Counted from the stretch's first letter, positions 48,773 through 57,892 are shown. The stretch: DNA of 63,142 nucleotides from Candidatus Aminicenantota bacterium (GCA_016927475.1 JAFGMO010000061.1:1-63142), one strand, 5' to 3'. Notes: a model not told the origin generated them from the letters alone. Translations and numbers: made by a program.

Positions 48773-49538
48773 ATGAAAAAATCTTTTAGATACTTAAGCA
48801 TTATTCTGTTGTTCGTGACAGTAACCATCGCTTCCAGCCAGGAACAATCCATAGAAGAGCGGGAGAAAAAAACCTTCCTGAAACAACCACCCGAGAAAAT
48901 AATGGATACTGCAGGGATAAAACCAGGTATGGTCATCGGTGAAGTCGGCGCCGGTCGCGGCCGTTTTACGATGCACCTGACCCGCCGTGTCGGCCCTAAA
49001 GGCAAAATATTTGCCAACGATATTGATGCCGAAGCTTTGGCTTATCTTCGTGAACTCTGTAAACGTGCAAATATTAACCATGTGAAAACCATTCTTGGTG
49101 AGGAGACAGACCATCTTTTTCCCAAAAAATTTCTGGATATGATCTTCATGGTCTGGACATATCATTATGTCAAAAAACCGCTTCCCCTGCTGAAGAACCT
49201 GCCTCGGTCACTAAAACCCGGGGGGACCGTGGTCTTGGTGGAACCTAAGCCCGGGCTTTATCAACAACCACGGGATTTCTGTTGAACGCATGAGCAGAGA
49301 CGCAGAACAAGCGGGTTTCAAACTGGTGAGAACCGAAAAATACCTGAAAGAGGATTTTATTTTTGTATTAAAATTCAATGTTATCCCTGTAAGTTTCACC
49401 CAAAGCTCACAGGAATTCCCGCCCGCCGATACCAATTCCATTGGACTCGGTGACTTTGATGGAGACGGCGATCTGGATGTTTTTGTTTCATTTTATGGAG
49501 ACGGCTCGAACTCGATCTGGTACAATGATAGGAAATAG
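48773..49538 (+). pseudogene. frameshifted exported methyltransferase fused to a VCBS/FG-GAP fragment
   Basis: The first frame (48773-49285) is a paralogue of the 24974 protein, with signal peptide and motif I GMVIGEVGAGRGRFTMHLTR. At about 49250-49257 one extra base (GGGC stretch) shifts the frame: reading on in the +1 frame restores FINNHGISVERMSRDAEQAG and the expected C-terminus LKEDFIFVLK. That frame then runs into SIGLGDFDGDGDLDVFVSFY, part of a VCBS repeat that stops at 49538. So it carries both a frameshift and a deletion fusion. The promoter appears intact. Confidence 0.75.
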
Positions 49539-49587
49539 CCACTATCTAAAAGAATACGATATGCATTTTAAATAATTATTATGACGT

Positions 49588-49661
49588 AGAAAATTCTCTC
49601 CAAGAGGATAAATGTGTTAATGTATTATGATCAACGACTTAAGTCAGCCAAGCTGTGTTTG
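49588..49661 (+). repeat. 74-bp dispersed repeat, copy B
   Basis: It is the partner of 45489-45562. It ends about 50 bases before the serine hydrolase pseudogene, so both copies sit in 5' leader regions. No coding potential is seen. Confidence 0.7.
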
Positions 49662-49714
49662 TAAAAATAAATGAATCAATATTGTGCTAACCAGATTCAT
49701 AAGAGGATAAATAG

Positions 49715-50905
49715 ATGAAAACGGTTCATTTGAGGATGCTTTTTCTTTCTTTTGGGATTTTCGGATTGTGCTTGCTTCCCATTCACCCTTGCAGTGAAAA
49801 ACCGGAAGCGATCAAACCGCAAACCACCAAATGGAAAACCATTCAAGGCCATTGGAAAGAAGCAAGCCGGGCGGAGAATTTTCTCCTCGAAGTCCTGGAC
49901 AAATCAAAAGCAGCGGCTTTGTCTGTAGCTGTCGTTTAAGGATCTGATGTCGTTTTTCACCAAACAATGGGATTCGTAGACAATAAAAAAGATAAGCCGG
50001 TTGATGAAAAGACAGTTTTCCGTACCGCCTCTTTAAGCAAACCTGTTTTCGCCTACCTTGTGATGAAACTCATGGATGAAGGATTACTCGATTTGGACAA
50101 GCCCCTGTATCAATACCTGGAACGTCCCCTGTATGAATATCCTGATTACGCAGACCTTAAGGGTGACGAAAGGTATAAACTGCTGACAGCCCGGTTATTG
50201 TTGAGCCACCAGAGCGGTTTCCCTAATTGGCGCTATATTAACAGGAACGGATGTCTGGATTTCAAATTCATTCCTGGAAAAATGTTTAAGTACTCAGGAG
50301 AGGGCTATAAACTTCTGCAATTCATCCTGGAGGAAATAACAGGCAAAGATTTAAACAGTCTCGCACAAGAAAAAGTCTTCCTGCCTCTGAATATGAGCAA
50401 CTCCTCCTTTCTTTTAGAAAAGCGTTTCGACGACAATTTTGCCGTTAACTTGAGAACAGGCCTGCGCCGACATCTGGAAAAGACACGAACCGTTCCCAAT
50501 GCGGCCCACTCTCTCCTGACAAATACAGCCGACTATGCAAAATTTCTTCTGGCCGTGATGAGTGGTGAAGGTCTTAATCCAGATACCTTTAAAATGATGC
50601 TGGAGCCTCAAGTCAAGATCACATCTGAAAACCTTCATGCCCCTCAAAACACGGATCCAAAAATTCATGAAACCACTCCATTGACATGGTCGCTGGGCTG
50701 GGGCAGGTTCCGCTGCTCTCAGGGAGAAGCCCTTTTTCATGTGGGTTTCGAAGAAGGTTGTGATAACTATGCCGTCATTTTCTTGGACAGAGGCACGGGA
50801 ATAGTCCTGCAAAGTGTGATAACCAGCTCCGAGGGTATTGCCCCCTCCATAGGCAAAGAACTTATCGGTGACATTTATTCACCCTTTTCCTGGCTTTTCT
50901 ACTAA
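49715..50905 (+). pseudogene. beta-lactamase-family serine hydrolase split by one in-frame stop
   Basis: One continuous frame from 49715 is interrupted only by TAA at 49937-49939. Before it are a signal peptide (MLFLSFGIFGLCLLPIHPC) and KAAALSVAVV; after it SDVVFHQTMGFVDNKKDKPV, RTASLSKPVFAYLVMKLMD (the SxxK nucleophile motif), YKYSGEG-like FKYSGEGYKLLQFIL (YxG/YSN position) and LFHVGFEEG (HxG motif). The catalytic parts are otherwise intact. A single change from AAA to TAA would explain it. The downstream 313 codons have an internal ATG at 49967 but no signal peptide. Confidence 0.75.
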
Positions 50906-50997
50906 ATTTGCGTCTATTAGTACTTCAAATGTTCCCTAAGAGAACTATAAAGACAAAGTTTTTTCGTTACGTTTTATACTCTTCGATCTTAATGATT

Positions 50998-51096
50998 TTA
51001 ACAGGGTGTTGGAAATTCAAAGATATAATCGCTCCCATAGCCTGATTTTCTCTCGGCAGTAATCTTTCCGCCATGAGCCTCCAGAATGTGTCCGGC
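50998..51096 (-). pseudogene. histidine kinase C-terminal remnant
   Basis: The minus strand reads AGHILEAHGGKITAERKSGY then GSDYIFEFP and a stop at 50998. This is the G2-box end of a HATPase_c domain. Upstream sequence switches at once to another gene fragment, so only about 33 codons survive. Confidence 0.6.
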
Positions 51097-51098
51097 GC

Positions 51099-51152
51099 TT
51101 ATTCATATCTCAGAGATTCCACAGGACCATTTAAAGCTGACCTTATCGTATT
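51099..51152 (-). pseudogene. permease C-terminal remnant
   Basis: The minus strand encodes IRSALNGPVESLRYE and a TAA stop at 51099-51101. The ending is the family tail of the FtsX/MacB-like permeases here (DSLRYE, KSLRYE). It abuts the histidine kinase remnant at 51096 and the truncated ankyrin gene on the other side. Confidence 0.55.
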
Positions 51153-52157
51153 ATAGGACTGAAACAAGGTAAGGACGAAGTCGTCAAGCTTTTACTTGAG
51201 AAAGGGGCAGACCTCAGCACAAAAGACAAAACAACTCAAAGAACCATGCTTCACTTTGCGGGCATCCATGGATACGGGAATATTGCCAGGCTCCTTATCG
51301 AAAATAAGATTGACATTCACGTTCAGGATAAATTTGGGAAAACAGCCCTGGATTATGCAGAGACACACGGAAATAAAACAACCGCCGGTCATATATACGC
51401 TGCCGGCGGAAAATCTGGAGATAGTGAGAAAAATTTCGGCCATTCCCGGTATCTCAAAGAACCGCTATCTCATGGAGAGGCATATATATGGAAGCTTGCC
51501 TCCTTCGGCTGGGTAGTTAAAACCAGGAGTCACCTTTTTATCTTCAATAATGAAGAACACAGCAAAAGGCCTGATGAGCCGCTACTTGCCAACGGATTCA
51601 TCTCTGCTTCAGAGCTTGCCGATCAAAATATTTTTGCTGTCTATCCGACCTATCATGCTGAGCCCTATGCCAAGGAGGGCATCCACGCCATCGAGGACTC
51701 TTTTAAAAATATCACCTACATTCACCATAAAAAGGTCGCTCTTCAGGGAAACAGGAACACAATCCGCCTTGGGGGCGAGGGAAATATTGTCATTCAGGAA
51801 ACGTCCATTGATTATGCTGAAGAACAAGGGGGATGGCTGAACTATTTGATCGGGGCAGATGGATTCACTTTCTACTATTCAGGACTTCTCAAGACACCCT
51901 TGGAAATCAATAAGAAGCATCTCGAGAATATGGCCAAAGGAGGGCGGACATGCGATGCAGCCTTCCTCCTTCTTTCGTTCAATAGTAAGCAAACCGATTA
52001 TATCGATCAGGTAATTGCAACCCTCAAGCCGAAAATTGTATTTCTCCATATGGCACTTGACATACCGAGCGAAAAAATGATTGAAGCGATGCAGAAAAAA
52101 TACCCAACTGTGAAATTCAACTGGGCTCGCAACCCAGGCCAGCGTTTCCGAATATAG
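51153..52157 (+). pseudogene. 5'-truncated ankyrin-repeat / MBL-fold hydrolase
   Basis: In one frame from 51153, after a stop, there are two ankyrin repeats (KDEVVKLLLEKGADLSTKD; GYGNIARLLIENKIDIHVQD) and then a metallo-beta-lactamase-like domain. The first repeat has no start codon before it; the first ATG at 51246 lies inside the second. In the MBL part the place of HxHxDH reads YPTYHAEPYA, so the metal site is degenerate. I infer a gene whose beginning was lost at the junction near 51152. A shortened protein from 51246 (303 residues) could still be made. Confidence 0.6.
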
Positions 52158-52373
52158 AATTTCCTTTTCTGCTACGGCAGCTGGGATTGCGTCATAATTA
52201 CAATTTTCCCCTTCAACCATCGCTTAGAAAAATAAATCACGGCAAAATGTGTGTCAAGGACTATCGGAAGTTGCTCCTGGAGGGCAAAACGGCTCAAAAG
52301 GAACGGAGAAGGCTAAAAAACCGGCTGAAAACAGCCAGACCTCTCCTTCTGGTCAAAGGGAGGATCATAAGAA

Positions 52374-52626
52374 ATATTCGGTTCCTGTCCCGGAGTCCAA
52401 CAAGAATTCCCGCTAGACCATATGAGGCGGAGGTGGTCTCTCTGCGACAAAGGTCAGCTTGAGGTGGTTGATGATCCTGTCGACCACAGCATAGTCGGTG
52501 ATGAAGGATATAATCCTCATCCGTCCACCGCATTGAGGGCAGACCAGAGGGTCGACTTCAAAAACCTTGCGGATCATCTCCGCCCAGCCCCGGCGTGGGA
52601 CTCTCGGGCTCTCCTGCTCGTGGTGA
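52374..52626 (-). pseudogene. IS91-family transposase remnant, C-terminal part
   Basis: The minus strand reads SPRVPRRGWAEMIRKVFEVD then PLVCPQCGGRMRIISFITDY and VVDRIINHLKL, with a TAG stop after PPPPHMV. The zinc-ribbon CPxC and surrounding text match the end of IS91-type transposases. The rest of the gene is absent here; a matching middle part is at 54238-54673. The 52158-52373 stretch to the left holds nothing recognised. Confidence 0.75.
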
Positions 52627-52688
52627 CAATATCTTGATTATTAAAACCTTAATCGTTAAATTTCAGGTGCAAAATTCAATTTTTTCAA

Positions 52689-52753
52689 TAAAAATTCCTC
52701 CGAAAAAGGGGAGACAAAATGAGGTAAATAAGTATTGTGTCCCCGATTTCCGC
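52689..52753 (+). repeat. 65-bp direct repeat, left copy
   Basis: It matches 54674-54738 at 63 of 65 positions and contains TAAGTATTGTGTCCCCGATT. The two copies bracket the DUF4143 ATPase gene and a transposase fragment. It has the look of a mobile-element end, though no element is named with certainty. Confidence 0.85.
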
Positions 52754-52965
52754 AATAAATTTCAAGTTTTTACATGCCTGCTGCTATTCACCCTTCAGAT
52801 GAGTACCGAATTTCCTCCGACCTCTTGTTTCCCCCATAACAAACTTCCAAGTTTGATATTATGTCAAACTCATGGGTGTTTCCACGAAATCGGAAGCCCA
52901 ACATCATCATTATGAGACATTCTGGACACAAATTCTGGGATTACATATGGTGACAAACATAATAA

Positions 52966-53014
52966 TTTGCCTTTAAGCAAAATAAATAGCTATAATATTT
53001 GCTTATAAGCGAAA
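52966..53014 (+). promoter_or_regulatory. promoter with two TTTGC...GCAAA palindromes
   Basis: TTTGC-CTTTAA-GCAAA (52966-52981) and TTTGC-TTATAA-GCGAAA (52998-53014) are similar inverted repeats about three helical turns apart. A TATAAT (52991-52996) lies between them, with TTGCCT 18 bases upstream as a weak -35. A dimeric repressor bound at both would cover the -35 and the start site. It is directly upstream of the DUF4143 gene. Confidence 0.55.
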
Positions 53015-53029
53015 TTATTTGATTTATTT

Positions 53030-54226
53030 GTGTGTGCTCATTATAATATATTCGTGATTAAAAATAGATATTTGACGGAATGTGTAGTTAGAGATCTCTA
53101 TGAGAAGATGGTTTTCGTTGGTGGCGCACGCCAGGTGGGGAAAACCACATTTGCCGTCAATATTGTTGCTGAAAAATTTAAGAACTCAGCTTATTATAAT
53201 TGGGACAAGCGGTCTGACCGAAAGCAAATTATAAAATCTGATTGGCCAGGTAATGCTGAATTGATAATTCTTGATGAGATCCACAAATATAAGAAATGGA
53301 AGAATCTCATAAAAGGGGAATATGATAAGCTTAAGCATAAATTTAAATTCTTCATAACTGGAAGCGCAAGGCTTGATATTTATCGAAGGGGCGGGGATTC
53401 ACTCCAAGGAAGATATCATTATTATCGTTTGCATCCTTTTTCCCTGGCCGAATTGTTAGGCACGACTAACAAGATTGAAACATGTAAGGAAGTTCGGCTG
53501 ACTGATAAGTATTACAAATCTGAATTCGATTCTCTTTTTGAATTTGGTGGATTCCCGGAACCTCTGTTGAAAGAAAGCCCCAGATTTCTGCGTCGCTGGC
53601 ATAATGAAAAAATTGAAAGGATGTTTCGTGAGGACATCACAGATATTGAACAAATCAGAGATCTAGGCAGCATGAAGTTGTTGAGTGATATTCTGCCCGA
53701 GAAAGTAGGTTCTCTTTTATCTGTTAATTCTATCCGGGAAGATCTAGAAGTCAGTCATCGGGCTGTTTCTAATTGGCTAAATATTCTTGAAATATTTTAT
53801 TATCATTTTAGAATCTATCCTTTTACCCGGAAAATTATAAGGTCAATAAAAAAAGAACCAAAGCTCTACTTGTGGGACTGGTCAGAAGTGAAAAATCCCT
53901 CTACTCGGTTTGAAAACTTAATAGCGGTCCATTTGTTGAAATTATGCCACTATCTTTATGATTATGAAGGATATAAAGCAGAGCTCTATTTTTTGAGAAA
54001 TGTTGATAAAAAGGAAGTAGATTTTCTTATCACGATCGACAAGAAGCCATGGTTTGTTGTTGAAACTAAACTTTCTGATAAGGGAACTTCAAAATCACTA
54101 TTTTATTATAAGGAAAGGCTGAAAATTCCTTTTCTTTATCAAGTGATGAGAGAATCGGGCATAAATCGTTTTATCAATGATGTTCATATCGTATCGGCTG
54201 ATTGCTTTCTTTCCGGATTGATTTAA
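53030..54226 (+). CDS. AAA+ ATPase with DUF4143 domain
   Basis: This 398-residue protein is of the ATP-binding DUF4143 group, widespread accessory genes of unclear role, often on mobile DNA. Walker A is GGARQVGKTTF near residue 32, Walker B is LIILDEIHKYKKW near residue 83 and sensor-1 is FITGSARLD. The C-terminal DUF4143 domain includes EVDFLITIDKKPWFVVETKL, a PD-(D/E)xK-like pattern. The start is GTG at 53030; GTG at 53054 is an alternative. The gene is strikingly AT-rich, opposite in strand to the split IS91 pieces on both sides, and flanked by the 65-bp repeats, all signs of transfer. Confidence 0.85.
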   Translation: MCAHYNIFVIKNRYLTECVVRDLYEKMVFVGGARQVGKTTFAVNIVAEKFKNSAYYNWDKRSDRKQIIKSDWPGNAELIILDEIHKYKKWKNLIKGEYDKLKHKFKFFITGSARLDIYRRGGDSLQGRYHYYRLHPFSLAELLGTTNKIETCKEVRLTDKYYKSEFDSLFEFGGFPEPLLKESPRFLRRWHNEKIERMFREDITDIEQIRDLGSMKLLSDILPEKVGSLLSVNSIREDLEVSHRAVSNWLNILEIFYYHFRIYPFTRKIIRSIKKEPKLYLWDWSEVKNPSTRFENLIAVHLLKLCHYLYDYEGYKAELYFLRNVDKKEVDFLITIDKKPWFVVETKLSDKGTSKSLFYYKERLKIPFLYQVMRESGINRFINDVHIVSADCFLSGLI

Positions 54227-54237
54227 GTCAACAGGTT

Positions 54238-54673
54238 TCAAAAATCAACATTTAATATACCCAATCCATCCATCCGCTCCACCTCTTCGGCATCTTTGCC
54301 ATACCGATAGCAGATCTTCCCTTCCCGTTCATCGAGGGAGAGGCGTTTCAGGGACAAATGAGGCCGGATCATGTACTTGTCCACTCGCCCGGCCTCTTTC
54401 CTGGTCTGAGCCCTAACCTTGCTGTGGACAGAGAAGCCGGAGTGGCGCCAGCCCATGATCTTCTCCACCACAGCCTCTGAGATAAGCTCTTCCCTCAGCA
54501 GAAGAGCGAAAACCTCCCGGGCAAACATCTCGGCCAGGAGACTGTCCTGAAACTCAGCGAGATGATGAAACCGCCCTTCAGGGTCCTCGCCTCCCTCGGT
54601 CACCAGGAGATGGAGATGGGAATGGAAATTGATCTTCTGCCCGAATATCTGGATTGAGGCTATTATCCCCGCT
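54238..54673 (-). pseudogene. IS91-family transposase remnant, middle part
   Basis: The minus strand reads AGIIASIQIFGQKINFHSHL, with the HUH-type histidine motif FHSHLHLLVTEGG, then FHHLAEFQDSLLAEMFAREV, GWRHSGFSVHSKVRAQTRKE and KYMIRPHLSLKRLSLDE. It breaks off after DAEEVERMDG and ends in unrelated codons. The N-terminal part is cut exactly where the 65-bp repeat begins (54674). Together with 52374-52626 it represents one transposase with a missing linker. Confidence 0.8.
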
Positions 54674-54738
54674 TAAAAATTCCTCCAAAAAAGGGGAGGC
54701 AAAATGAGGTAAATAAGTATTGTGTCCCCGATTTCCGC
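54674..54738 (+). repeat. 65-bp direct repeat, right copy
   Basis: It is the partner of 52689-52753. It ends two bases short of the stop codon of the permease gene at 54741, so insertion stopped just outside that gene. Confidence 0.85.
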
Positions 54739-54740
54739 TG

Positions 54741-57368
54741 CTATTCAACCTTCATGCATTTGACCGGGTCCGTAAGCGCTGCTTTAACGGATTGAAAAGC
54801 GACCGTGATCAGGGCAATAGACAGCGCCGCGGCACCAGCCAGGAAAAAATACACCAGCTGGCTGTTCAGGTTGATACGGTAAGCGTAGCCGCCCAGCCAG
54901 GACCGCATGGCGAAATAAGCGGCCGGCCAGGCGAAAATATTGGCCGCCAGAACCCATCGGGAAAAATCCTTGGACAGGAGCATCACGATCTGCTGAGAAG
55001 AAGCCCCCAGGACCTTGCGGATGCCGATCTCTTTCGAGCGCCGTTCGGCGGCATAAGACGCCAACCCCAACAAACCCAGACAGCCGATAAAAACGGCCAA
55101 TCCGCTGAAATAATGGAAAAGCTTTTTCAAACTTGTCTCGGCCTGATAAGTCTGTTCGAATACCCGGTCGAGAAAAAAATAATCAAAGGGCACATCTGGA
55201 TAATGGCGTTTCCATGTCCTTTTGATAAACTTGAGCGTCTCGTCTAAGTCCTTCAGCGGAATTTTTACGGAAATATATCTGTTATTGCTCGTGCTGCAGA
55301 AAAGCTTCAGGGGCCGGATGGACTCCCGCAGGGAATTGAAATGAAAATCCTTGATGACACCGACCACGTTATAATGGGTTCTTTCCTCATCATAACTCTC
55401 TATGACCTTTTTGCCGATGGGATTTTCCCAGCCGAACTGCCGCATGGCCTCCTCGTTGATGATGATCGACCGGGAGTTTTCCATCCCGCCGGCACCGGAC
55501 TCGGCTCTCATATCGCCGGGAAATTCGGGAGAAAACTGCCGGCCCGCGACGAGCCCGATCTCAAAAGTCTTCAAAAAATCATAATCCACCCTGTTAAACA
55601 TGATGGAAATCTCCCGGCCCTCCAAGGCCCCTTCCCAGGTCACCGTGTTGTACATGCCGATGGAACTGGGGAGCATCTGAGATCCGGCAACGCCCAATAC
55701 ACGGGAATCACTCAAAAGCTCCGATTTCAGCGGCTGAAGGGTTTGACGGGACGTGCTTCTGTCGTTACGGATAACCACGATGCCGTCTTTTTTGAAGCCC
55801 AAATTTTTGCTCAACAGAAAATTCAACTGCCTGCCGAAGATCATGGTCGAGATGATCAGAATGATGGAAATGGCAAACTGTGCCACCACCAGGATTTTTC
55901 GAAACAAAACCCCCTGCTTCCCGGTTTCCATCGTGCCTCGAAGAATTGTTGTGGGCTGAACGGAGGAAAGAATAAAGGCGGGGTAGCATCCCGACACAAA
56001 TCCGACAAAAAGAAAAATCCCAGCCATACTCGCCAGGATACATTTTTGATAGATCTGACTCAAAACCAAAGATTGACCGGTCAGACCGTTGAGAACCGGA
56101 AGGAAGACATGCACTAAAAAAAGCGCTAAAACCATCGATATCGCGGTATAGATCAAGCTCTCCCCGATAAATTGGCGGATGAGCTGCCGCTTGGCCGCTC
56201 CCACGACTTTTCGCAAACCGACTTCCCTGGCCCGCTTGGCGGAACGCGCCGTGGCCAGGTTCATAAAATTGATACAGGCAATCAAAAGGATCAAGCCTCC
56301 AACGGCCAAAAGGATAACCAAGGAATCGATGTTGCCCGTGGGAGCCGTATCGGAAAAAAGATGCATTCGGTTCAGCCTATCCAGCGAAAGCAGACGGCCG
56401 TCGTCCTGGCGAACATGACGGTTAAATGCATGTTGGATCTTGGCTTCTGCCTCCGCAGCTGATGCCCCCTCGGCCAGCATAACAAAAGAAAAAAGCTGCT
56501 GGCTCACCCAGTTGTCGAAAAAATTATCATCGAACAGGGCTCTCAAGTTCTCGAGGGGTACCAAAAAATCAGGATGAATGTTCGTGCTTGCCGGATGATT
56601 CTTGATGACACCTTTCACCCACAGGGGCATCCTATTAAGGAGGACCAGGGTTTTGCCCAATGGGTCTTCCTTTCCGAAATATTTTACGGCCATCTCTTCG
56701 GTAATGACGATCGAATGGAGATCGCTGAGGGCCGTGTTTTTATCTCCGGCGATAAGAGGAAAGGTGAACATCTCCAGGATTCCGGGATCGACAAACCGCA
56801 CGTTTTCCTCATAAAATTTCCGGTCTCCATAAGCCACCTGGATCTGCCTGAGTTCGGCAATTCGGGCAAAATGGGTCACTTCGGGAATTTCTTCGCACAT
56901 GGCGGGTGCAAGGGGGACCGGAGAGTAGCGAGAGCTGTAATTCCTCTCGAGCTTCGTGTGTTCGATATTGATGCGAAAGATCCGGTCCGCATTCTCGTGA
57001 AAACATTCGTAGGTGAATTCGTACCGCACCACCAGAAAAATAAGCATCGCGCAGGCGATACCCACCGAAAGTCCGGCAATGTTGATGAGCGAGTAGGCTT
57101 TTTGCCGCCTGAGATTACGAAGGGTGATTTTCAAATAGTTTTTAAACATGGTCATACTCCATCTCATTGAATTCCATAAAATAAGCGGAATCCAACACAA
57201 AAGCTGGATCCAGTACCATCGGCGGGCCGCTGTCCTTCCCCGCTTTTCCAGAATATTATTGTAGACTTCATCGAAGTCACCGCTTAGAAAGGTGTTATCC
57301 GACTCGGGAATAAAGCGGCGAAGAACCCAGCTCGGTATGCGAGGGGGACGGTGAAATCTTTTCCCCAT
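54741..57368 (-). CDS. FtsX/MacB-like ABC permease with PadR-linked prefix domain (type 2)
   Basis: The 875-residue permease has the prefix RPPRIPSWVLRRFIPESDNT and FLSGDFDEVYNNILEKRGR, then the conserved start of the core MFKNYLKITLRNLRRQKAYS. First helix INIAGLSVGIACAMLIFLVV, central block GLILLIACINFMNLATARSA, C-terminal block ERRSKEIGIRKVLGAS. The tail is VKCMKVE rather than SLRYE; the 65-bp repeat lies immediately beyond. It lies 9 bases after its PadR gene. Confidence 0.88.
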   Translation of the reverse strand: MGKRFHRPPRIPSWVLRRFIPESDNTFLSGDFDEVYNNILEKRGRTAARRWYWIQLLCWIPLILWNSMRWSMTMFKNYLKITLRNLRRQKAYSLINIAGLSVGIACAMLIFLVVRYEFTYECFHENADRIFRINIEHTKLERNYSSRYSPVPLAPAMCEEIPEVTHFARIAELRQIQVAYGDRKFYEENVRFVDPGILEMFTFPLIAGDKNTALSDLHSIVITEEMAVKYFGKEDPLGKTLVLLNRMPLWVKGVIKNHPASTNIHPDFLVPLENLRALFDDNFFDNWVSQQLFSFVMLAEGASAAEAEAKIQHAFNRHVRQDDGRLLSLDRLNRMHLFSDTAPTGNIDSLVILLAVGGLILLIACINFMNLATARSAKRAREVGLRKVVGAAKRQLIRQFIGESLIYTAISMVLALFLVHVFLPVLNGLTGQSLVLSQIYQKCILASMAGIFLFVGFVSGCYPAFILSSVQPTTILRGTMETGKQGVLFRKILVVAQFAISIILIISTMIFGRQLNFLLSKNLGFKKDGIVVIRNDRSTSRQTLQPLKSELLSDSRVLGVAGSQMLPSSIGMYNTVTWEGALEGREISIMFNRVDYDFLKTFEIGLVAGRQFSPEFPGDMRAESGAGGMENSRSIIINEEAMRQFGWENPIGKKVIESYDEERTHYNVVGVIKDFHFNSLRESIRPLKLFCSTSNNRYISVKIPLKDLDETLKFIKRTWKRHYPDVPFDYFFLDRVFEQTYQAETSLKKLFHYFSGLAVFIGCLGLLGLASYAAERRSKEIGIRKVLGASSQQIVMLLSKDFSRWVLAANIFAWPAAYFAMRSWLGGYAYRINLNSQLVYFFLAGAAALSIALITVAFQSVKAALTDPVKCMKVE

Positions 57369-57377
57369 GTTGCTCTC

Positions 57378-57710
57378 CTAGTTCTCCGGCGCGGGATCGG
57401 TGATTCCGTTCCACATGGTGTCATGGATTCTTTTGAGCTCGCTCAGGGACTCTTTTCCGAAGCGTGTCAGGGTGTAGTATCGCACGGCCTTACCGCCCCG
57501 GCGGGCCGTGGATTCACCGATCCGCGTTTTCAAATATCCCAGCTTCGTCATTCGGTCGAGGGGGACATAAACATTTCCCATGGTCCACTCACGTCCCGTC
57601 GACTCATACAGGACCTCAAGGACTCTGACCAAGCTGGCCGAATCCCCCAGTTTGTGAACCGCGAGCAAAATCAATTCCTCTTTTCGGGTCAGGTAATTTG
57701 TTGTCGTCAT
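57378..57710 (-). CDS. PadR-family transcriptional regulator
   Basis: The 110-residue paralogue of the regulators at 26054 and 45676 has LTRKEELILLAVHKLGDSAS, GNVYVPLDRMTKLGYL and RGGKAVRYYTLTRFGKESL. It is first in an operon with the 54741 permease. An AGGA site precedes the ATG. A perfect palindrome at 57727-57741 is the likely operator. Confidence 0.9.
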   Translation of the reverse strand: MTTTNYLTRKEELILLAVHKLGDSASLVRVLEVLYESTGREWTMGNVYVPLDRMTKLGYLKTRIGESTARRGGKAVRYYTLTRFGKESLSELKRIHDTMWNGITDPAPEN

Positions 57711-57726
57711 GATATCCTTCTATTTT

Positions 57727-57741
57727 CTTTATGCCATAAAG
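57727..57741 (-). promoter_or_regulatory. palindromic operator at the PadR promoter
   Basis: CTTTATG-C-CATAAAG is a perfect 7-bp inverted repeat 17 bases before the PadR ATG. A minus-strand TATAAT lies at 57751-57756, placing the palindrome over the start of transcription. The -35 is not clear. Confidence 0.5.
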
Positions 57742-57892
57742 TTAATCCATATTATAAGACTTGCAATCGGGAGAAAGGTTGATTAGAATCTTTGATTTTT
57801 TTTCCCTGATGCTTCATTCCCATTATCATCAGGGGAAAAAATGCGCTTCGTTTTGAAGAAGAACCGTCAAAATGATGAATAAAAAAACGAAG

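Noticed and set aside
52187..52462. 91-residue plus-strand open frame
   Set aside because: It runs antisense through the IS91 transposase remnant and has a basic, low-information composition.
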